Origin: Corallococcus sp. NCRR
Lineage (GTDB): Bacteria; Myxococcota; Myxococcia; Myxococcales; Myxococcaceae
DNA length: 64,000 nucleotides
Assembly: GCF_026965535.1 (NCBI RefSeq)
Contig: NZ_CP114039.1
Span: 9,221,461-9,285,460, forward strand
Direction: 5' to 3'
Positions within the stretch are counted from its first letter, which is position 1, and the number at the start of each line of letters is the position of its first letter. A program made the position numbers and the translations under genes. The notes beneath the pieces are model-generated. The model did not search any database, had not been told where the DNA came from, and saw only the letters and a list, made by a program, of their open reading frames with translations. Shown in pieces: positions 19,480-28,276 of this stretch.

Positions 19480-20133
19480 TCAGGCGCCCACCACCTCCGC
19501 CCGGGTGATGCGGTCCAGCCGGAAGTGGCGCCGCTCCCCGGACGCGAGGTCCACCGCGTCCAGCCGCGTCTCGTGCCGGTCCATCACCACGGACTCGATG
19601 CGCACCTCGCGCACGGTCTCCAGGAAGTTGCCGTCCACGTAGGTGATGCGCAGCGGCTGCCGCTCGAACCACGCGCGCTCCAGGGCCTCGCGCACGGGCT
19701 TGCGCGTGGGCAGGGACGGCACGCCCAGGAACGTCAGCTCGCGCAGCCGGGCCAACAGCTCCCGCTGCGCGGACGTGGACAGCGCCGAGCGCACCTTGTC
19801 CAGCGCCGACTCCAGCGTCCCCGTGAAGGGCAGCAGCCGCATGTCGATGGCGAACCGCCCCAGCGCCACCACCAGCGCCGCCTCGCGCGCGGTGAAGTTC
19901 ACCGGCGGCAGGCTGTAGCCCCGGTCCAGCGCGTAGCCACCGCCCCGGCCCCGCTCCGCGCCCACCGGCAGCGCGGCGGCGCGCAGCGCGTCCAGGTCCC
20001 GGTAGATGGTCCGCACCGTCACGCTGAAGCGCTCCGCCAGCACCTCCGCGGTGACGCCGGTGCGGCGGCCCCTCAGGTACTCGGCGAGGGCGAAGAGTCG
20101 CTCGGTGCGCTGCATGACGGTGAAACCTGACAT
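19480..20133 (-). CDS. YafY/PafC-type WYL-domain transcriptional regulator
   Basis: A 217-residue regulator. The N-terminal winged helix-turn-helix (residues ~1-65) includes VTAEVLAERFSVTVRTIYRDL, typical of the HTH_11/DeoR-like reader. It is followed by the GRGGGYALDRGYSLPPVNF segment and a C-terminal WYL-type domain (RAWFERQPLRITYVDGNF...). Such proteins are one-component regulators that usually control a neighbouring gene. Which neighbour it controls is not clear here. The ATG at 20133 is preferred; another ATG 5 codons later is possible. Confidence 0.88.
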   Translation of the reverse strand: MSGFTVMQRTERLFALAEYLRGRRTGVTAEVLAERFSVTVRTIYRDLDALRAAALPVGAERGRGGGYALDRGYSLPPVNFTAREAALVVALGRFAIDMRLLPFTGTLESALDKVRSALSTSAQRELLARLRELTFLGVPSLPTRKPVREALERAWFERQPLRITYVDGNFLETVREVRIESVVMDRHETRLDAVDLASGERRHFRLDRITRAEVVGA

Positions 20134-20306
20134 ACCGCTGTCAGCCACCGCCCTCAAGCTGGGGCCGAGCCCCAGCGATGCGAAGCCCCTCCGACAGCGC
20201 CACGCCGCTCCTGTCCGCCCACCCTTGCGAAGCGGGCACCCGCGCGCCTAAGAGCGCCGGGAGCAGCGTCCGCGCGAAGTGCCTTCCGTCCCAAGAGTCC
20301 CCGCCC

Positions 20307-22790
20307 ATGGTCCCGCCCCCCCATCCGCTGGAGGACGAGTGGTTGTGGGGATGGGACCCCACGCCGGGCATCGTGTCCGTCTGGGCGGAGCCGGACGGGC
20401 GCGCCTTCATCTGGAAGCGGCAGCCGGGCACGCACGCGCGGCTGCGCGAGGACGCGAGGTACCGGCCCTGGCTGCTGCTCGCGTCACTCCAGGACCTGGA
20501 ACACCTGGGGGACGCGCTCCGCCCGGAGGGCCCGCCGCCCGTGCCAGGCGCCGTGACGTACCGGGAGCTGGAGGGGCCCGGCGCGCTGCGCTTCCTCGTC
20601 AGCGCGGAGGACGGCCGCGCGCTGGCGTCCGCGGTGCTCAAGGGCGCATCGAAGCGGTTGGACCAACGCGTGGGCCACCTGCGCGACCTGGGCCCGGCCG
20701 CGGCGCTGGTGCTGCCTCCGGAGGAGCAGTACCTGGTGGCCACCGGCCGCACGTACTTCCGCGACCTGGTCTTCGACGACCTGCGAAGGCTCCAGTTCGA
20801 CCTGGAGACCACCGGCCTGGATCCTTCCCGCGACCGCATCTTCCTGGTGGCGCTGAGGGACCCGGACGGCCGCGCGCAGACGCTGGAGGTGACGGCGGAC
20901 GGCGACGCGGGCGAGGCGGACCTCCTGCGCCGGCTGGTCGCGCGCATCCGCGAGGCGGACCCCGACGTGGTGGAGAACCACAACCTGCACGGCTTCGACC
21001 TGCCCTTCCTGGACCAGCGCGCGAAGCGGCTCAACGTGCCGCTGGCGCTGGGCCGGGCGGGGCTGCCGGGCCTGCGCCACCGCCCCTCCGCCAGAGGCGC
21101 CGCGCTGAACCGGGGGCCCGGAGGCCGTGACGCGGACGCCATGCGCCGCGCGCGCTACACCGTCCCCGGCCGCGAGTTCATCGACACGCTGGACGCCGTG
21201 CGCCGCCACGACTTCGCCGCCCGCGACCTGCCGGGCCACGGCCTGAAGGCGGTGGCGCGGCACCTGGGCCTGTCCGGGCCCGACCGCGAGCTCATCCCCG
21301 GCGCGCGGATCCACGAGGTCTTCCTGAAGGACCCGGAGCGCGTGCGCCGCTACGCGCGCGAGGACGTGACGGAGGCCGCGGGGCTGGCGCACCTGCTGGG
21401 CGGCGCGGCGTTCGCGCTCGCGCGCATGGCCCCCCGGCGCTACGAGCGGCTGGCGGACGCGGGGCCGGCGACGGGCGTGTTGGACCCGCTGATGGTGCGC
21501 GCCTACGTGCGCTCGGGCGCGGCGCTGCCGGCGCACGAATCCGGCGACGGCACGTCCCACAGCGGCGCGGCGCTGCACCTGTTCGCCACCGGCGTCGCGC
21601 GCCACATCGTGAAGGCGGACGTGGCAAGCCTCTACCCGTCGCTGATGCGCCAGTACCGCATCGGGCCGAAGCGCGACCGGCTGAACGTGCTCCTCGCGCT
21701 GGTGGACCGGCTGGTGGACCAACGCCTGGACGCGAAGGGCAAGGCGAAGAAGGCCCCGCCCGGCTCCCCGGAGCGCCACACGCAAGAGGCGATCTCGGCG
21801 GCGATGAAGATCCTGATCAACTCCGCCTACGGCTACCTGGGCGCGGTGGGCCTCACCCGCTTCTCGGACGTGCACGCCGCCAACGAGGTGACGCGGCGCG
21901 GACGCGAGCTGCTGGGCCTGATGTGCCGCGAGTTGGCGCAGCGGGGCGTGACGCTGCTGGAGGCCGACACGGACGGCGTCTACTTCGCGGTGCCGGAGGC
22001 CTGGACGGAGGCGGACGAGCGGCGCGTGGTGACGGAGGTCGCGAGCCTGCTGCCGCCGCGCGTGAAGCTGGAGTTCGACGGGCGCTACGCCGCCATGCTG
22101 TCGCACGAACCGAAGAACTACGCGCTCCAGCCCTACGCCGGGCCGCTGCTCCTGCGCGGCGTGGCCTTCCGCTCCAGCCGCGCGGAGCCCTATGGAGAAG
22201 ACTTCCTGCGCCGCGCCCTCCAGCACCTGCTGGCCGGCGACGTGCGCGCCGTGCGCGACACCTACGTGGACGCGGTGATGGCGCTGCGGCGGCGCCAGGT
22301 GCCCACCTTCGAGCTCTCCGCGCAGGTGCGGCTGACCAAGTCCCCCTCGCAGTACCTGGCCACGCGCAAGCAGCGCCGGGAGCTGCCGTACGAAGCGCTG
22401 CTCACGAACGGCCGCGAGCACTGGTCCCTGGGCGAGCGCGTGCGCATCTACCGCGCCACCGGCGGCCGCGCGGGCCTGCTCCCGGAAGCGCTCACCGAGG
22501 ACGGCGAGATTGCCCCGCGCCCCGCGCCGGGCGAGCCCGCGGGCGACGACGCGCGCGACTACGACGTCGAGTACTACGTGCGCCTGCTCAAGGACTCGTT
22601 CGCGGCCCGGCTCGCGCGAGGCCTGGCCCCGGAGGACTTCGCGACGGTGTTCGCGGACCCCGACCAGCCCTCCCTCTTCACCCCGTCCCTCGCGGACGCG
22701 CGGCCCGTGCTCACCGTCGTGAGGGCGCCCCGGGGCCCCGGGTTCGGTGAGGACACGCAGGAAGTTGGAGCCCCGCCCTTCTCACCGTGA
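20307..22790 (+). CDS. Family B-like DNA polymerase with 3'-5' exonuclease domain
   Basis: An 827-residue DNA polymerase. The exonuclease motifs are complete: ExoI FDLETTG, ExoII NHNLHGFDLPFL and ExoIII YAREDV. The polymerase motifs follow: A DVASLYPSL, B KILINSAYGYLG and C EADTDGVY. Motif C is DTDG rather than the classic DTDS. The N-terminal ~165 residues are family-poor. It should be a proofreading polymerase, possibly for repair or damage bypass, since replication in these bacteria uses DnaE (established knowledge). The start at 20307 is the first ATG of the conserved-looking part; no strong ribosome site is seen. Confidence 0.9.
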   Translation: MVPPPHPLEDEWLWGWDPTPGIVSVWAEPDGRAFIWKRQPGTHARLREDARYRPWLLLASLQDLEHLGDALRPEGPPPVPGAVTYRELEGPGALRFLVSAEDGRALASAVLKGASKRLDQRVGHLRDLGPAAALVLPPEEQYLVATGRTYFRDLVFDDLRRLQFDLETTGLDPSRDRIFLVALRDPDGRAQTLEVTADGDAGEADLLRRLVARIREADPDVVENHNLHGFDLPFLDQRAKRLNVPLALGRAGLPGLRHRPSARGAALNRGPGGRDADAMRRARYTVPGREFIDTLDAVRRHDFAARDLPGHGLKAVARHLGLSGPDRELIPGARIHEVFLKDPERVRRYAREDVTEAAGLAHLLGGAAFALARMAPRRYERLADAGPATGVLDPLMVRAYVRSGAALPAHESGDGTSHSGAALHLFATGVARHIVKADVASLYPSLMRQYRIGPKRDRLNVLLALVDRLVDQRLDAKGKAKKAPPGSPERHTQEAISAAMKILINSAYGYLGAVGLTRFSDVHAANEVTRRGRELLGLMCRELAQRGVTLLEADTDGVYFAVPEAWTEADERRVVTEVASLLPPRVKLEFDGRYAAMLSHEPKNYALQPYAGPLLLRGVAFRSSRAEPYGEDFLRRALQHLLAGDVRAVRDTYVDAVMALRRRQVPTFELSAQVRLTKSPSQYLATRKQRRELPYEALLTNGREHWSLGERVRIYRATGGRAGLLPEALTEDGEIAPRPAPGEPAGDDARDYDVEYYVRLLKDSFAARLARGLAPEDFATVFADPDQPSLFTPSLADARPVLTVVRAPRGPGFGEDTQEVGAPPFSP

Positions 22791-22860
22791 CTGGAACCCT
22801 GCCGTGTCCCGGTTCCTCCGGGAGTCGGTGGGAGGCTTCTGCTACGGTGCGTCAACTTCG

Positions 22861-24414
22861 ATGGCCTTCTCGTTGATGAAGCGTGTCCCGCCGCGCGCGC
22901 TGGGGGTTCCCGGCACCGTGGCCCTGCTGCTCCTGCTTCCCTGGCTCATCTATTGGAGCGCGGTCATCCACCGGTATGGCCTGCGTGACGACTACGCCAT
23001 CCTGCGCGAGGCGCGCGAGGAGCCGGGGAAGATCCTCCGCGTCTGCGCCTCCCAGGGCCGCCCGCTCTACGGTTGGATGCTGGAGGCGTCCGCGAAGGCG
23101 GCCGGAGGCATCGACGGGCTGATGGGGCTGCGCCTCATGGGCGTGGCCGGGCTGGGCGTGCTCGCGGCGGCGGTGTTCCTGCTCTTGCGCAGGGAGGGCT
23201 GGCGGCCGGGCTCCGCCGCGCTCCTGGCGGGGTTCCTCACGGTGACGCCGTCCGCGCAGGTCATCGCCAACTGGAGCATCTGCTGGCCGCAGGCCCTGGC
23301 GCTGATGCTGGGCCTGGGCGCGTTCGCCTTCGCCCGCCGCGCCCTCGGTCCTCCGGGAGCGCGGGCCCCCGTCCGGTGGCCGTACGCGCTGGCCGCGGTG
23401 GGCACCATGGCCACCGCGACGCTCATCTATCAGGTGAGCGGCCTGTTCTCCGCGGTGCTGCTGGCGGCGTCGCTGGTGGTGCACCGCGACGTGTCGCTGA
23501 AGGACACCGCGCGCTGGATGCTCAAGCACCTGCTGGTGATGGGCGCGGGCCTGGCGCTCGCGTACGCCGTCACGCAGGTGCTGTTCAAGGCGGGCGTCTT
23601 CCCGCCCTCGCCCCGGATCAGCTTCGAGAAGCACTGGGTGGACAAGACCGTCTGGGCGCTCACGCACGTGTTCCCCAACGCGCTCGCGCTGTCCGCGCTC
23701 AACGAGGCGCCGGTGGGTGACATGGACGGCTACCGGGCCATGGTGGTGCTGACGCTGACGCTGTTGGGCGTGGGCATCGCGGTGGAGGGGCGCCGCTCGG
23801 GGCTTGGGGGCGTGGGGCGCTGGCTGCTGGCGCTGGTGACGCTGTCGGGCGCGGCGTACTCGGTGAGCTTCCTCGCCGGGGAGCGGTGGCCCACGTACCG
23901 CACGCTCAACGCGCTCACGGGCGTCTGGGCCGTGTTCTTCGCCGCGTCGCTGGCGAACCTGGGCACCATCTGGCCCCGGCATGGCCCGCGCATGGCCACG
24001 GCCCTGCTCACCGCGTTCGTGGCCTTCAGCGCCCTGCTCGCGCACGAGCAGTCCCTGGAGCTGTTCGCCCTGCCCCAGGGCCGGGAGCTGGCGGTGATGG
24101 AGCAGGGCGCGAGCCTCGTCGTCCCGGACAAGAAGCCGCGCGTCTTCGTCCTCACCGCGAAGCAGTCGGACTCCACCGCGCCCTTCCACTACCTGGACGA
24201 GTTCGGCTCCGTCTCCGTGGACGCGGAGTGGGTGGCCAAGGAGATGCTCAAGGCCCTGGTGAAGGAGCGCTTCCCCCGCGAGCGCGACGTGAGCGGCCTC
24301 TACCGCTTCGCCGCCGGCCCCGTCGCCCCGGAGCCGCGCAACTACGACATCCTCATCGACATGCGCCGCCAGCACGTGAGCGCCGTGAGCCCCATCCTCC
24401 AGAAGCCCCGATAG
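22861..24414 (+). CDS. Polytopic membrane protein (GT-C/GtrII-like)
   Basis: A 517-residue inner-membrane protein with roughly ten to twelve hydrophobic segments. An early loop reads GLRDDYAILREAREE, whose Asp pair sits where membrane glycosyltransferases of the GtrII/GT-C type carry their catalytic acids. A C-terminal soluble part (residues ~430-517) follows. A lipid-linked sugar transfer role is possible but not shown. The start at 22861 is uncertain; a second ATG is 5 codons downstream and neither has a clear ribosome site. It lies 70 bases after the polymerase gene and may be cotranscribed. Confidence 0.8.
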   Translation: MAFSLMKRVPPRALGVPGTVALLLLLPWLIYWSAVIHRYGLRDDYAILREAREEPGKILRVCASQGRPLYGWMLEASAKAAGGIDGLMGLRLMGVAGLGVLAAAVFLLLRREGWRPGSAALLAGFLTVTPSAQVIANWSICWPQALALMLGLGAFAFARRALGPPGARAPVRWPYALAAVGTMATATLIYQVSGLFSAVLLAASLVVHRDVSLKDTARWMLKHLLVMGAGLALAYAVTQVLFKAGVFPPSPRISFEKHWVDKTVWALTHVFPNALALSALNEAPVGDMDGYRAMVVLTLTLLGVGIAVEGRRSGLGGVGRWLLALVTLSGAAYSVSFLAGERWPTYRTLNALTGVWAVFFAASLANLGTIWPRHGPRMATALLTAFVAFSALLAHEQSLELFALPQGRELAVMEQGASLVVPDKKPRVFVLTAKQSDSTAPFHYLDEFGSVSVDAEWVAKEMLKALVKERFPRERDVSGLYRFAAGPVAPEPRNYDILIDMRRQHVSAVSPILQKPR

Positions 24415-24420
24415 CGCACC

Positions 24421-24448
24421 GCGCGTCAGGGAAACCCCTGAGGCGTGC
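24421..24448 (+). terminator. Weak hairpin after the membrane protein gene
   Basis: TCAGGG (24426-24431) / CCCTGA (24436-24441) with a 4-base loop, extended by GCGCG pairing with CGTGC across a 2-base bulge. It starts 7 bases after the stop. Modest stability and no U-tract. Confidence 0.35.
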
Positions 24449-24661
24449 GCTCGGCTCCCACCCGGATTTCCGGGGAGATTCACGCGGACGCGAGCAACCG
24501 GCGCGGCGCGGTGCAGGATCGCTCCCACCGGCGGCGTGAATCCGGGTAATGAATCAGGGAGTGAGCACCACCGCTTCCGCTTCCGCATGTCCCGGGGGCA
24601 GCCCCGTCCCGCGTCGCGGAAGCGGGCCCGGCTTCCTCCTGGCGGCGGGAGGTGCCCGCTG

Positions 24662-25321
24662 ATGGGCGGTGAACGTCCGGTGCGGCACGACTGGGTGTAT
24701 CTGGGCGCCGGCTGGGCGCAAGCCCTGCGCTCGTCCCTGGCCCCGGACGTCCTCGCGCAGGTGACGGCGTGGCGGGATCAAGGCCGGCCCTTCGCCGTCT
24801 CCCGGCAGGACCTGCCGGACCGGGAGGACGACCTGCGGCTGGGGCTCACCCTGCCCGACCGCCGCCACCTGTCGCTGCACGTGACGCTGGCCGCCGTGGA
24901 GCGCCACCTGCCGCCGCCCACGGTGCAGGAGGTGCGCGACACGGCCCCCGCGGCCTGGGGCCCCGCCCTGGACGACGTCATCGCCCTGGGCGCCGCGCTG
25001 GATTTGACGGTGGGCGTGTTCGGTTCACTGGCCTGGCAGCACCGCTCGGGCATGCCCTTCGTGCGGCCGCTGTCGGACGTGGACCTGCTGTTCGCCCCCG
25101 CGCGCTGGTCGGACGTGGAGCGGCTGCTGTTCGGACTGGAGGCCGTGTCCCGGCGCCACTCGGTGGTGCGCCTGGATGGAGAGGTGCTGCTGCCAGACGG
25201 CGGCGCCGTGTCCTGGCGCGAACTCGCCCTGGCGCCCGAGCGCATCTGGGTCACCGGCCCCCGCGGCGCCAGCCCCCGCACGCTCCGCGAGCTGCGCGCC
25301 CTCTTCCCGCCCGAGTCCTGA
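24662..25321 (+). CDS. mdcG: MdcG-like phosphoribosyl-dephospho-CoA transferase (orphan)
   Basis: A 219-residue protein resembling MdcG, the malonate decarboxylase holo-ACP synthase. MdcG transfers 2'-(5''-triphosphoribosyl)-3'-dephospho-CoA onto the MdcC carrier subunit. Visible marks are the N-terminal RHDWVYL and the nucleotidyltransferase signature FGSLAWQ...SDVDLL (G-S then DxD). The ATG at 24662 follows GGGAGG by 9 bases. None of the other mdc genes (mdcA-mdcE, mdcH) is visible nearby, which is unusual. The next operon encodes two acyl carrier proteins, but those look like ordinary phosphopantetheine carriers. A strong bipartite hairpin follows, so this gene is probably not part of that operon. 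Confidence 0.8.
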   Translation: MGGERPVRHDWVYLGAGWAQALRSSLAPDVLAQVTAWRDQGRPFAVSRQDLPDREDDLRLGLTLPDRRHLSLHVTLAAVERHLPPPTVQEVRDTAPAAWGPALDDVIALGAALDLTVGVFGSLAWQHRSGMPFVRPLSDVDLLFAPARWSDVERLLFGLEAVSRRHSVVRLDGEVLLPDGGAVSWRELALAPERIWVTGPRGASPRTLRELRALFPPES

Positions 25322-25326
25322 GACAC

Positions 25327-25368
25327 GCGGCGGGGAGCACGCGGCGCGTGAATACGCGCGCCCGCCGC
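25327..25368 (+). terminator. Bipartite hairpin after mdcG
   Basis: Outer stem GCGGCGGG (25327-25334) / CCCGCCGC (25361-25368) enclosing an inner perfect stem GCGCGT / ACGCGC (25344-25349, 25354-25359) with a GAAT loop. It lies 5 bases after the mdcG stop. No U-tract. Confidence 0.55.
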
Positions 25369-25604
25369 CACGTCACGCAGGCCACCGTCACAACCCGTTT
25401 CCACCGCCCATTTCGAATGACTCGCGGAGCGCTTCACACCCCGCGCGACACACGGGCGCGTCTTCACCCTGGACAAACCCGGAAGAACGTGAAGGCCGAG
25501 GCCCCGTTGCGTCCATCCTCAACAAGAACATGGAGTTGCAACCGACGCGGGGCAGGCGGGGCGACAGGCCTCCGGCGTCCGGCCTGCTCGGACCGGGCGC
25601 CCAA

Positions 25605-25633
25605 TTGTCACCCTGTGAATGGTTTGGTAAAGG
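25605..25633 (+). promoter_or_regulatory. Candidate sigma-70-type promoter of the aryl polyene operon
   Basis: TTGTCA matches 5 of 6 bases of the -35 consensus. TAAAGG, 17 bases on, matches only 3 of 6 of the -10. It is 35 bases ahead of the first operon gene. Low certainty. Confidence 0.3.
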
Positions 25634-25668
25634 TTGTCTTTGGGGGCGATTGGGGCCTCTCCGTCACG

Positions 25669-26409
25669 ATGGTGGGATTCTCCGTACAGCGCTGGGCCGC
25701 CTGGGCCCCCGGACTCGTCAATCCTGCTGCCTGGGAAACGTGGCTCGCGACCCCGCATCCGCTCCCCGCGGAAGGCACGCCCGCGCTCGCGGCGATGCCC
25801 GCGATGATGCGCCGCCGGGTGGACCGGCTGGGCCGCATCGCGTTGCAGGCCGCCTATGACGCGCACGTGGACGCGCCGGACGCGCCCGTCGTCTTCGCGT
25901 CGCGTCATGGCGACCTGGGCCGCTCGGTGGAGCTGCTCACGCAGCTGGCGCGCTCGGAGCCGCTGTCGCCCACCTCCTTCAGCCTGTCGGTGCACAACGC
26001 CATCGGGGCGCTCTACTCCATCGCGCGCGGGGACACGTCCGCCTACGCCGCCATCGCCGCGGGCGAGGAGACGGTGGAGGCCGCCTTCACGGAGGCGTGT
26101 GGCCTGTTGTCCGACGGTGTCCCCCGGGTGATGGTCGTCGTCTACGACGAGCCCGTGCCCACGCCGTGGGAACACTTCTGCCGGGATGTGGCGTTTCCCC
26201 ATGCATGGGCCTGCCTCCTCTCCGCCAGCACGGGCGCGGATGCCATCCACCTGGACTGCGCGGCCGGCCCCCCGGAGGCGCCCGTCGCGGCGGCGGACCC
26301 CGCGGAGCTCCCGGCGGACCTGCGCGCCCTGCGCTTCCTCGTTTCCGGCGCCTCGCGGTGGGAGCACGCGGCGGGCGGCCGGTGTTGGCGGTGGACGCGC
26401 CATGCTTGA
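25669..26409 (+). CDS. Beta-ketoacyl synthase-like N-terminal-domain protein (aryl polyene cluster)
   Basis: A 246-residue protein matching the stand-alone ketosynthase N-terminal-like family (PF13723 type) found at the head of aryl polyene clusters. The key stretch is PLSPTSFSLSVHNAIGALYS, where true ketosynthases have their fold but the active-site Cys loop is lacking. It is therefore probably not catalytic alone; it may act with the cluster's ketosynthases, for example in chain-length control (inference). The ATG at 25669 is the first in the conserved part; the frame extends far upstream without family content. Its stop overlaps the next start (ATG at 26402). Confidence 0.85.
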   Translation: MVGFSVQRWAAWAPGLVNPAAWETWLATPHPLPAEGTPALAAMPAMMRRRVDRLGRIALQAAYDAHVDAPDAPVVFASRHGDLGRSVELLTQLARSEPLSPTSFSLSVHNAIGALYSIARGDTSAYAAIAAGEETVEAAFTEACGLLSDGVPRVMVVVYDEPVPTPWEHFCRDVAFPHAWACLLSASTGADAIHLDCAAGPPEAPVAAADPAELPADLRALRFLVSGASRWEHAAGGRCWRWTRHA

Positions 26410-27181
26410 GAAGCTCGACCGGCCGTGGCGCATCTTCGCCACCGGGTTGTCCTTCGCCACCTTCGGGCTGGGAGGGCTGGCGCTGCGGCTGCTCTACTTC
26501 CCGCTGCTGGCGCTCTTCGTGCGCGACCCGGCGCGGCAGCAGCGGCTGGCGCGGCTCGCGGTGCACTACACGTTCCGCTTCTTCATCGGCTACATGCGCG
26601 CCCTGGGCGTGCTGCGCTACGAATTGCAGGGCGTGGAGAAGCTGGCGCGCTCCGGGCTGCTCATCCTGGCCAACCACCCGTCGCTCATCGACGTGGTGTT
26701 CCTCATCTCCCTGGTCCCCAACGCGGACTGCGTGGTCAAGGCGAGCCTGGCCAACAACCCGTTCACGCGCGGCCCCATCCGGGCGACGCGCTACCTGTGC
26801 AACGACTCCGGGCCCGGGCTCATCCAGGACTGCATCGCCTCCGTGAAGGCCGGCAACAACCTCATCATCTTCCCGGAGGGCTCGCGCACGCCGCTCGACG
26901 GGAACATGCAGCTGCAGCGCGGCGCCGCCAACATCGCCGTGCGCGGCCCGTGTGACATCACGCCGGTCATCATCCAGTGCGAGCCGCGGGGCCTCACCAA
27001 GGGCACGCCCTGGTGGAAGGTGCCGGCGAAGCCCATGCACTACGTCATCCGCGTGGAGGATGACATCCACGTGCCGGCCCACGACGTGGAGGCGGGCGAG
27101 GCGGCCAGGGCCGCGCGCCAGCTCACCACCCGTTTGCACGACCATTTCTCCAGGGGGAACCAGGAACATGTTGGAGCTTGA
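26402..27181 (+). CDS. PlsC-like 1-acyl-glycerol-phosphate acyltransferase (LPLAT)
   Basis: A 259-residue membrane-associated acyltransferase. A hydrophobic N-terminal segment (residues ~15-40) precedes the LPLAT motifs: NHPSLID (HX4D catalytic dyad, near 96) and FPEGSRTP (substrate binding, near 159). In aryl polyene clusters this type of enzyme is thought to help attach the polyene acyl chain to a lipid anchor. It overlaps its upstream neighbour by 8 bases and the next acyl carrier gene by 14 bases, so coupling is tight. Confidence 0.92.
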   Translation: MLEKLDRPWRIFATGLSFATFGLGGLALRLLYFPLLALFVRDPARQQRLARLAVHYTFRFFIGYMRALGVLRYELQGVEKLARSGLLILANHPSLIDVVFLISLVPNADCVVKASLANNPFTRGPIRATRYLCNDSGPGLIQDCIASVKAGNNLIIFPEGSRTPLDGNMQLQRGAANIAVRGPCDITPVIIQCEPRGLTKGTPWWKVPAKPMHYVIRVEDDIHVPAHDVEAGEAARAARQLTTRLHDHFSRGNQEHVGA

Positions 27182-27431
27182 GCAGGAAATAAAGCGGCTG
27201 GTCATCGACACGTTGAACCTCGAGGACGTCAAGCCGGACGACATCGATCCGGCGGCGCCGCTGTTCGTCGAGGGGCTGGGGCTGGACTCCATCGACGCCC
27301 TCGAGCTCGGCCTCGCGTTGCAGAAGTCCTATGGCGTCGTGCTGGCGAGCGACTCCAAGGAGAATCGCCGTCACTTCGCAAGTGTTCGGGCGCTCGCGGA
27401 CTTCGTCAGCACCCACCGCACCCGTTCCTAG
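27168..27431 (+). CDS. Acyl carrier protein 1 of the aryl polyene cluster
   Basis: An 87-residue acyl carrier protein. The phosphopantetheine attachment motif is GLGLDSIDALEL, with Ser41. It is acidic and predicted helical, a normal length for the family. Its ATG at 27168 lies inside the end of the acyltransferase gene, with AGGAAC just upstream. It should carry the growing polyene as a thioester, as ApeE/ApeF-type carriers do. Confidence 0.95.
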   Translation: MLELEQEIKRLVIDTLNLEDVKPDDIDPAAPLFVEGLGLDSIDALELGLALQKSYGVVLASDSKENRRHFASVRALADFVSTHRTRS

Positions 27432-27467
27432 GCAGCCCCGTTCAAAACCAAAGCGAGGAGTCACCCC

Positions 27468-27728
27468 ATGACCAAGCACGAGCTGTTCGAGCGCCTGAGC
27501 GCCATCCTCCAGGAAACCTTCGACATCGAGCCGTCCCGCATCGTCCCGGAGGCGCGTCTGCACGACGACCTCGACATCGACAGCATTGACGCCATCGACC
27601 TGCTGGTGCGCCTGAAGCCGGTGACGGGCCAGCGCGTCCCGCCGGAAGTCTTCCGCTCCGTGCGCACCATCCAGGACGTGGTGGACGCGCTGTACGGTCT
27701 GCTCGGCAGCGACTCCGCCGCGGCGTGA
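27468..27728 (+). CDS. Acyl carrier protein 2 of the aryl polyene cluster
   Basis: An 86-residue acyl carrier protein with the attachment motif DIDSIDAIDL (Ser39). GAGGAG precedes the ATG by 8 bases, the best ribosome site in this part of the operon. Paired carriers are usual in aryl polyene clusters, one for starter loading and one for chain extension; which is which cannot be told here. Its stop overlaps the GTG start of the next gene (GTGA). Confidence 0.95.
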   Translation: MTKHELFERLSAILQETFDIEPSRIVPEARLHDDLDIDSIDAIDLLVRLKPVTGQRVPPEVFRSVRTIQDVVDALYGLLGSDSAAA

Positions 27729-28276
27729 AGCGTCTGCGTCCGGTGCTGTTGGGGCTCTTGAGCCTCGCCTACCCGCCGCTCGTCTATCTGGGCCTGGGCC
27801 ACTTCGAGCCCCGCTGGATGGCGCTGCCCCTGGCGGCCATGGCGGTGGTGCGCGCGGTGGCCACGCGGGAGAAGATGTGGCTCGCGGCCGCGGTGGGCGC
27901 GCTGGTGCTCGCGGGCTCCAGCATGCTGGGCAACCACGCCCTGCCCCTGAAGCTCTACCCGGTGCTGGTGAACGGGGTGCTCCTCGCCGTCTTCGCCACC
28001 AGCCTCGCGTATCCGCCCAGCGTGATTGAGCGGCTGGCGCGGCTTCGGGAGAAGGACCTGCCGCCCTCGGGCGTGGCCTACACGCGCCGGGTGACGCAGG
28101 TGTGGTGCGGCTTCTTCGTCTTCAACGGCGCGCTCGCGCTCACCACGGCGCTCTTCGCGAGCGACGCGACGTGGGCGCTCTACAACGGCCTCATCGCCTA
28201 CGGCCTCATGGGCCTCTTGTTCGCGGGCGAATGGGTGGTGCGGCAGCGGGTGCGCGCACGGCACGCCCATGGCTGA
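27725..28276 (+). CDS. Small integral membrane protein of the aryl polyene cluster (COG4648-like)
   Basis: A 183-residue protein with about five or six hydrophobic segments and the conserved-looking stretch SLAYPPSVIERLARLREKDL followed by YTRRVTQVW. Proteins of this type are common between the carrier and ligase genes of aryl polyene clusters; their function is not known to me. The GTG start sits in a GTGA overlap with the preceding stop, and its own end overlaps the next gene by 8 bases. Confidence 0.85.
   Translation: MKRLRPVLLGLLSLAYPPLVYLGLGHFEPRWMALPLAAMAVVRAVATREKMWLAAAVGALVLAGSSMLGNHALPLKLYPVLVNGVLLAVFATSLAYPPSVIERLARLREKDLPPSGVAYTRRVTQVWCGFFVFNGALALTTALFASDATWALYNGLIAYGLMGLLFAGEWVVRQRVRARHAHG

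Larger units (their letters stand above)
25322..25668. other. 347-base intergenic region upstream of the aryl polyene operon
   Basis: No credible gene. It holds the mdcG terminator (25327-25368) and, near its end, a possible promoter for the operon: TTGTCA (25605-25610), 17 bases, TAAAGG (25628-25633). The last ~70 bases are less GC-rich than the surroundings, which suits a promoter. Confidence 0.6.
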
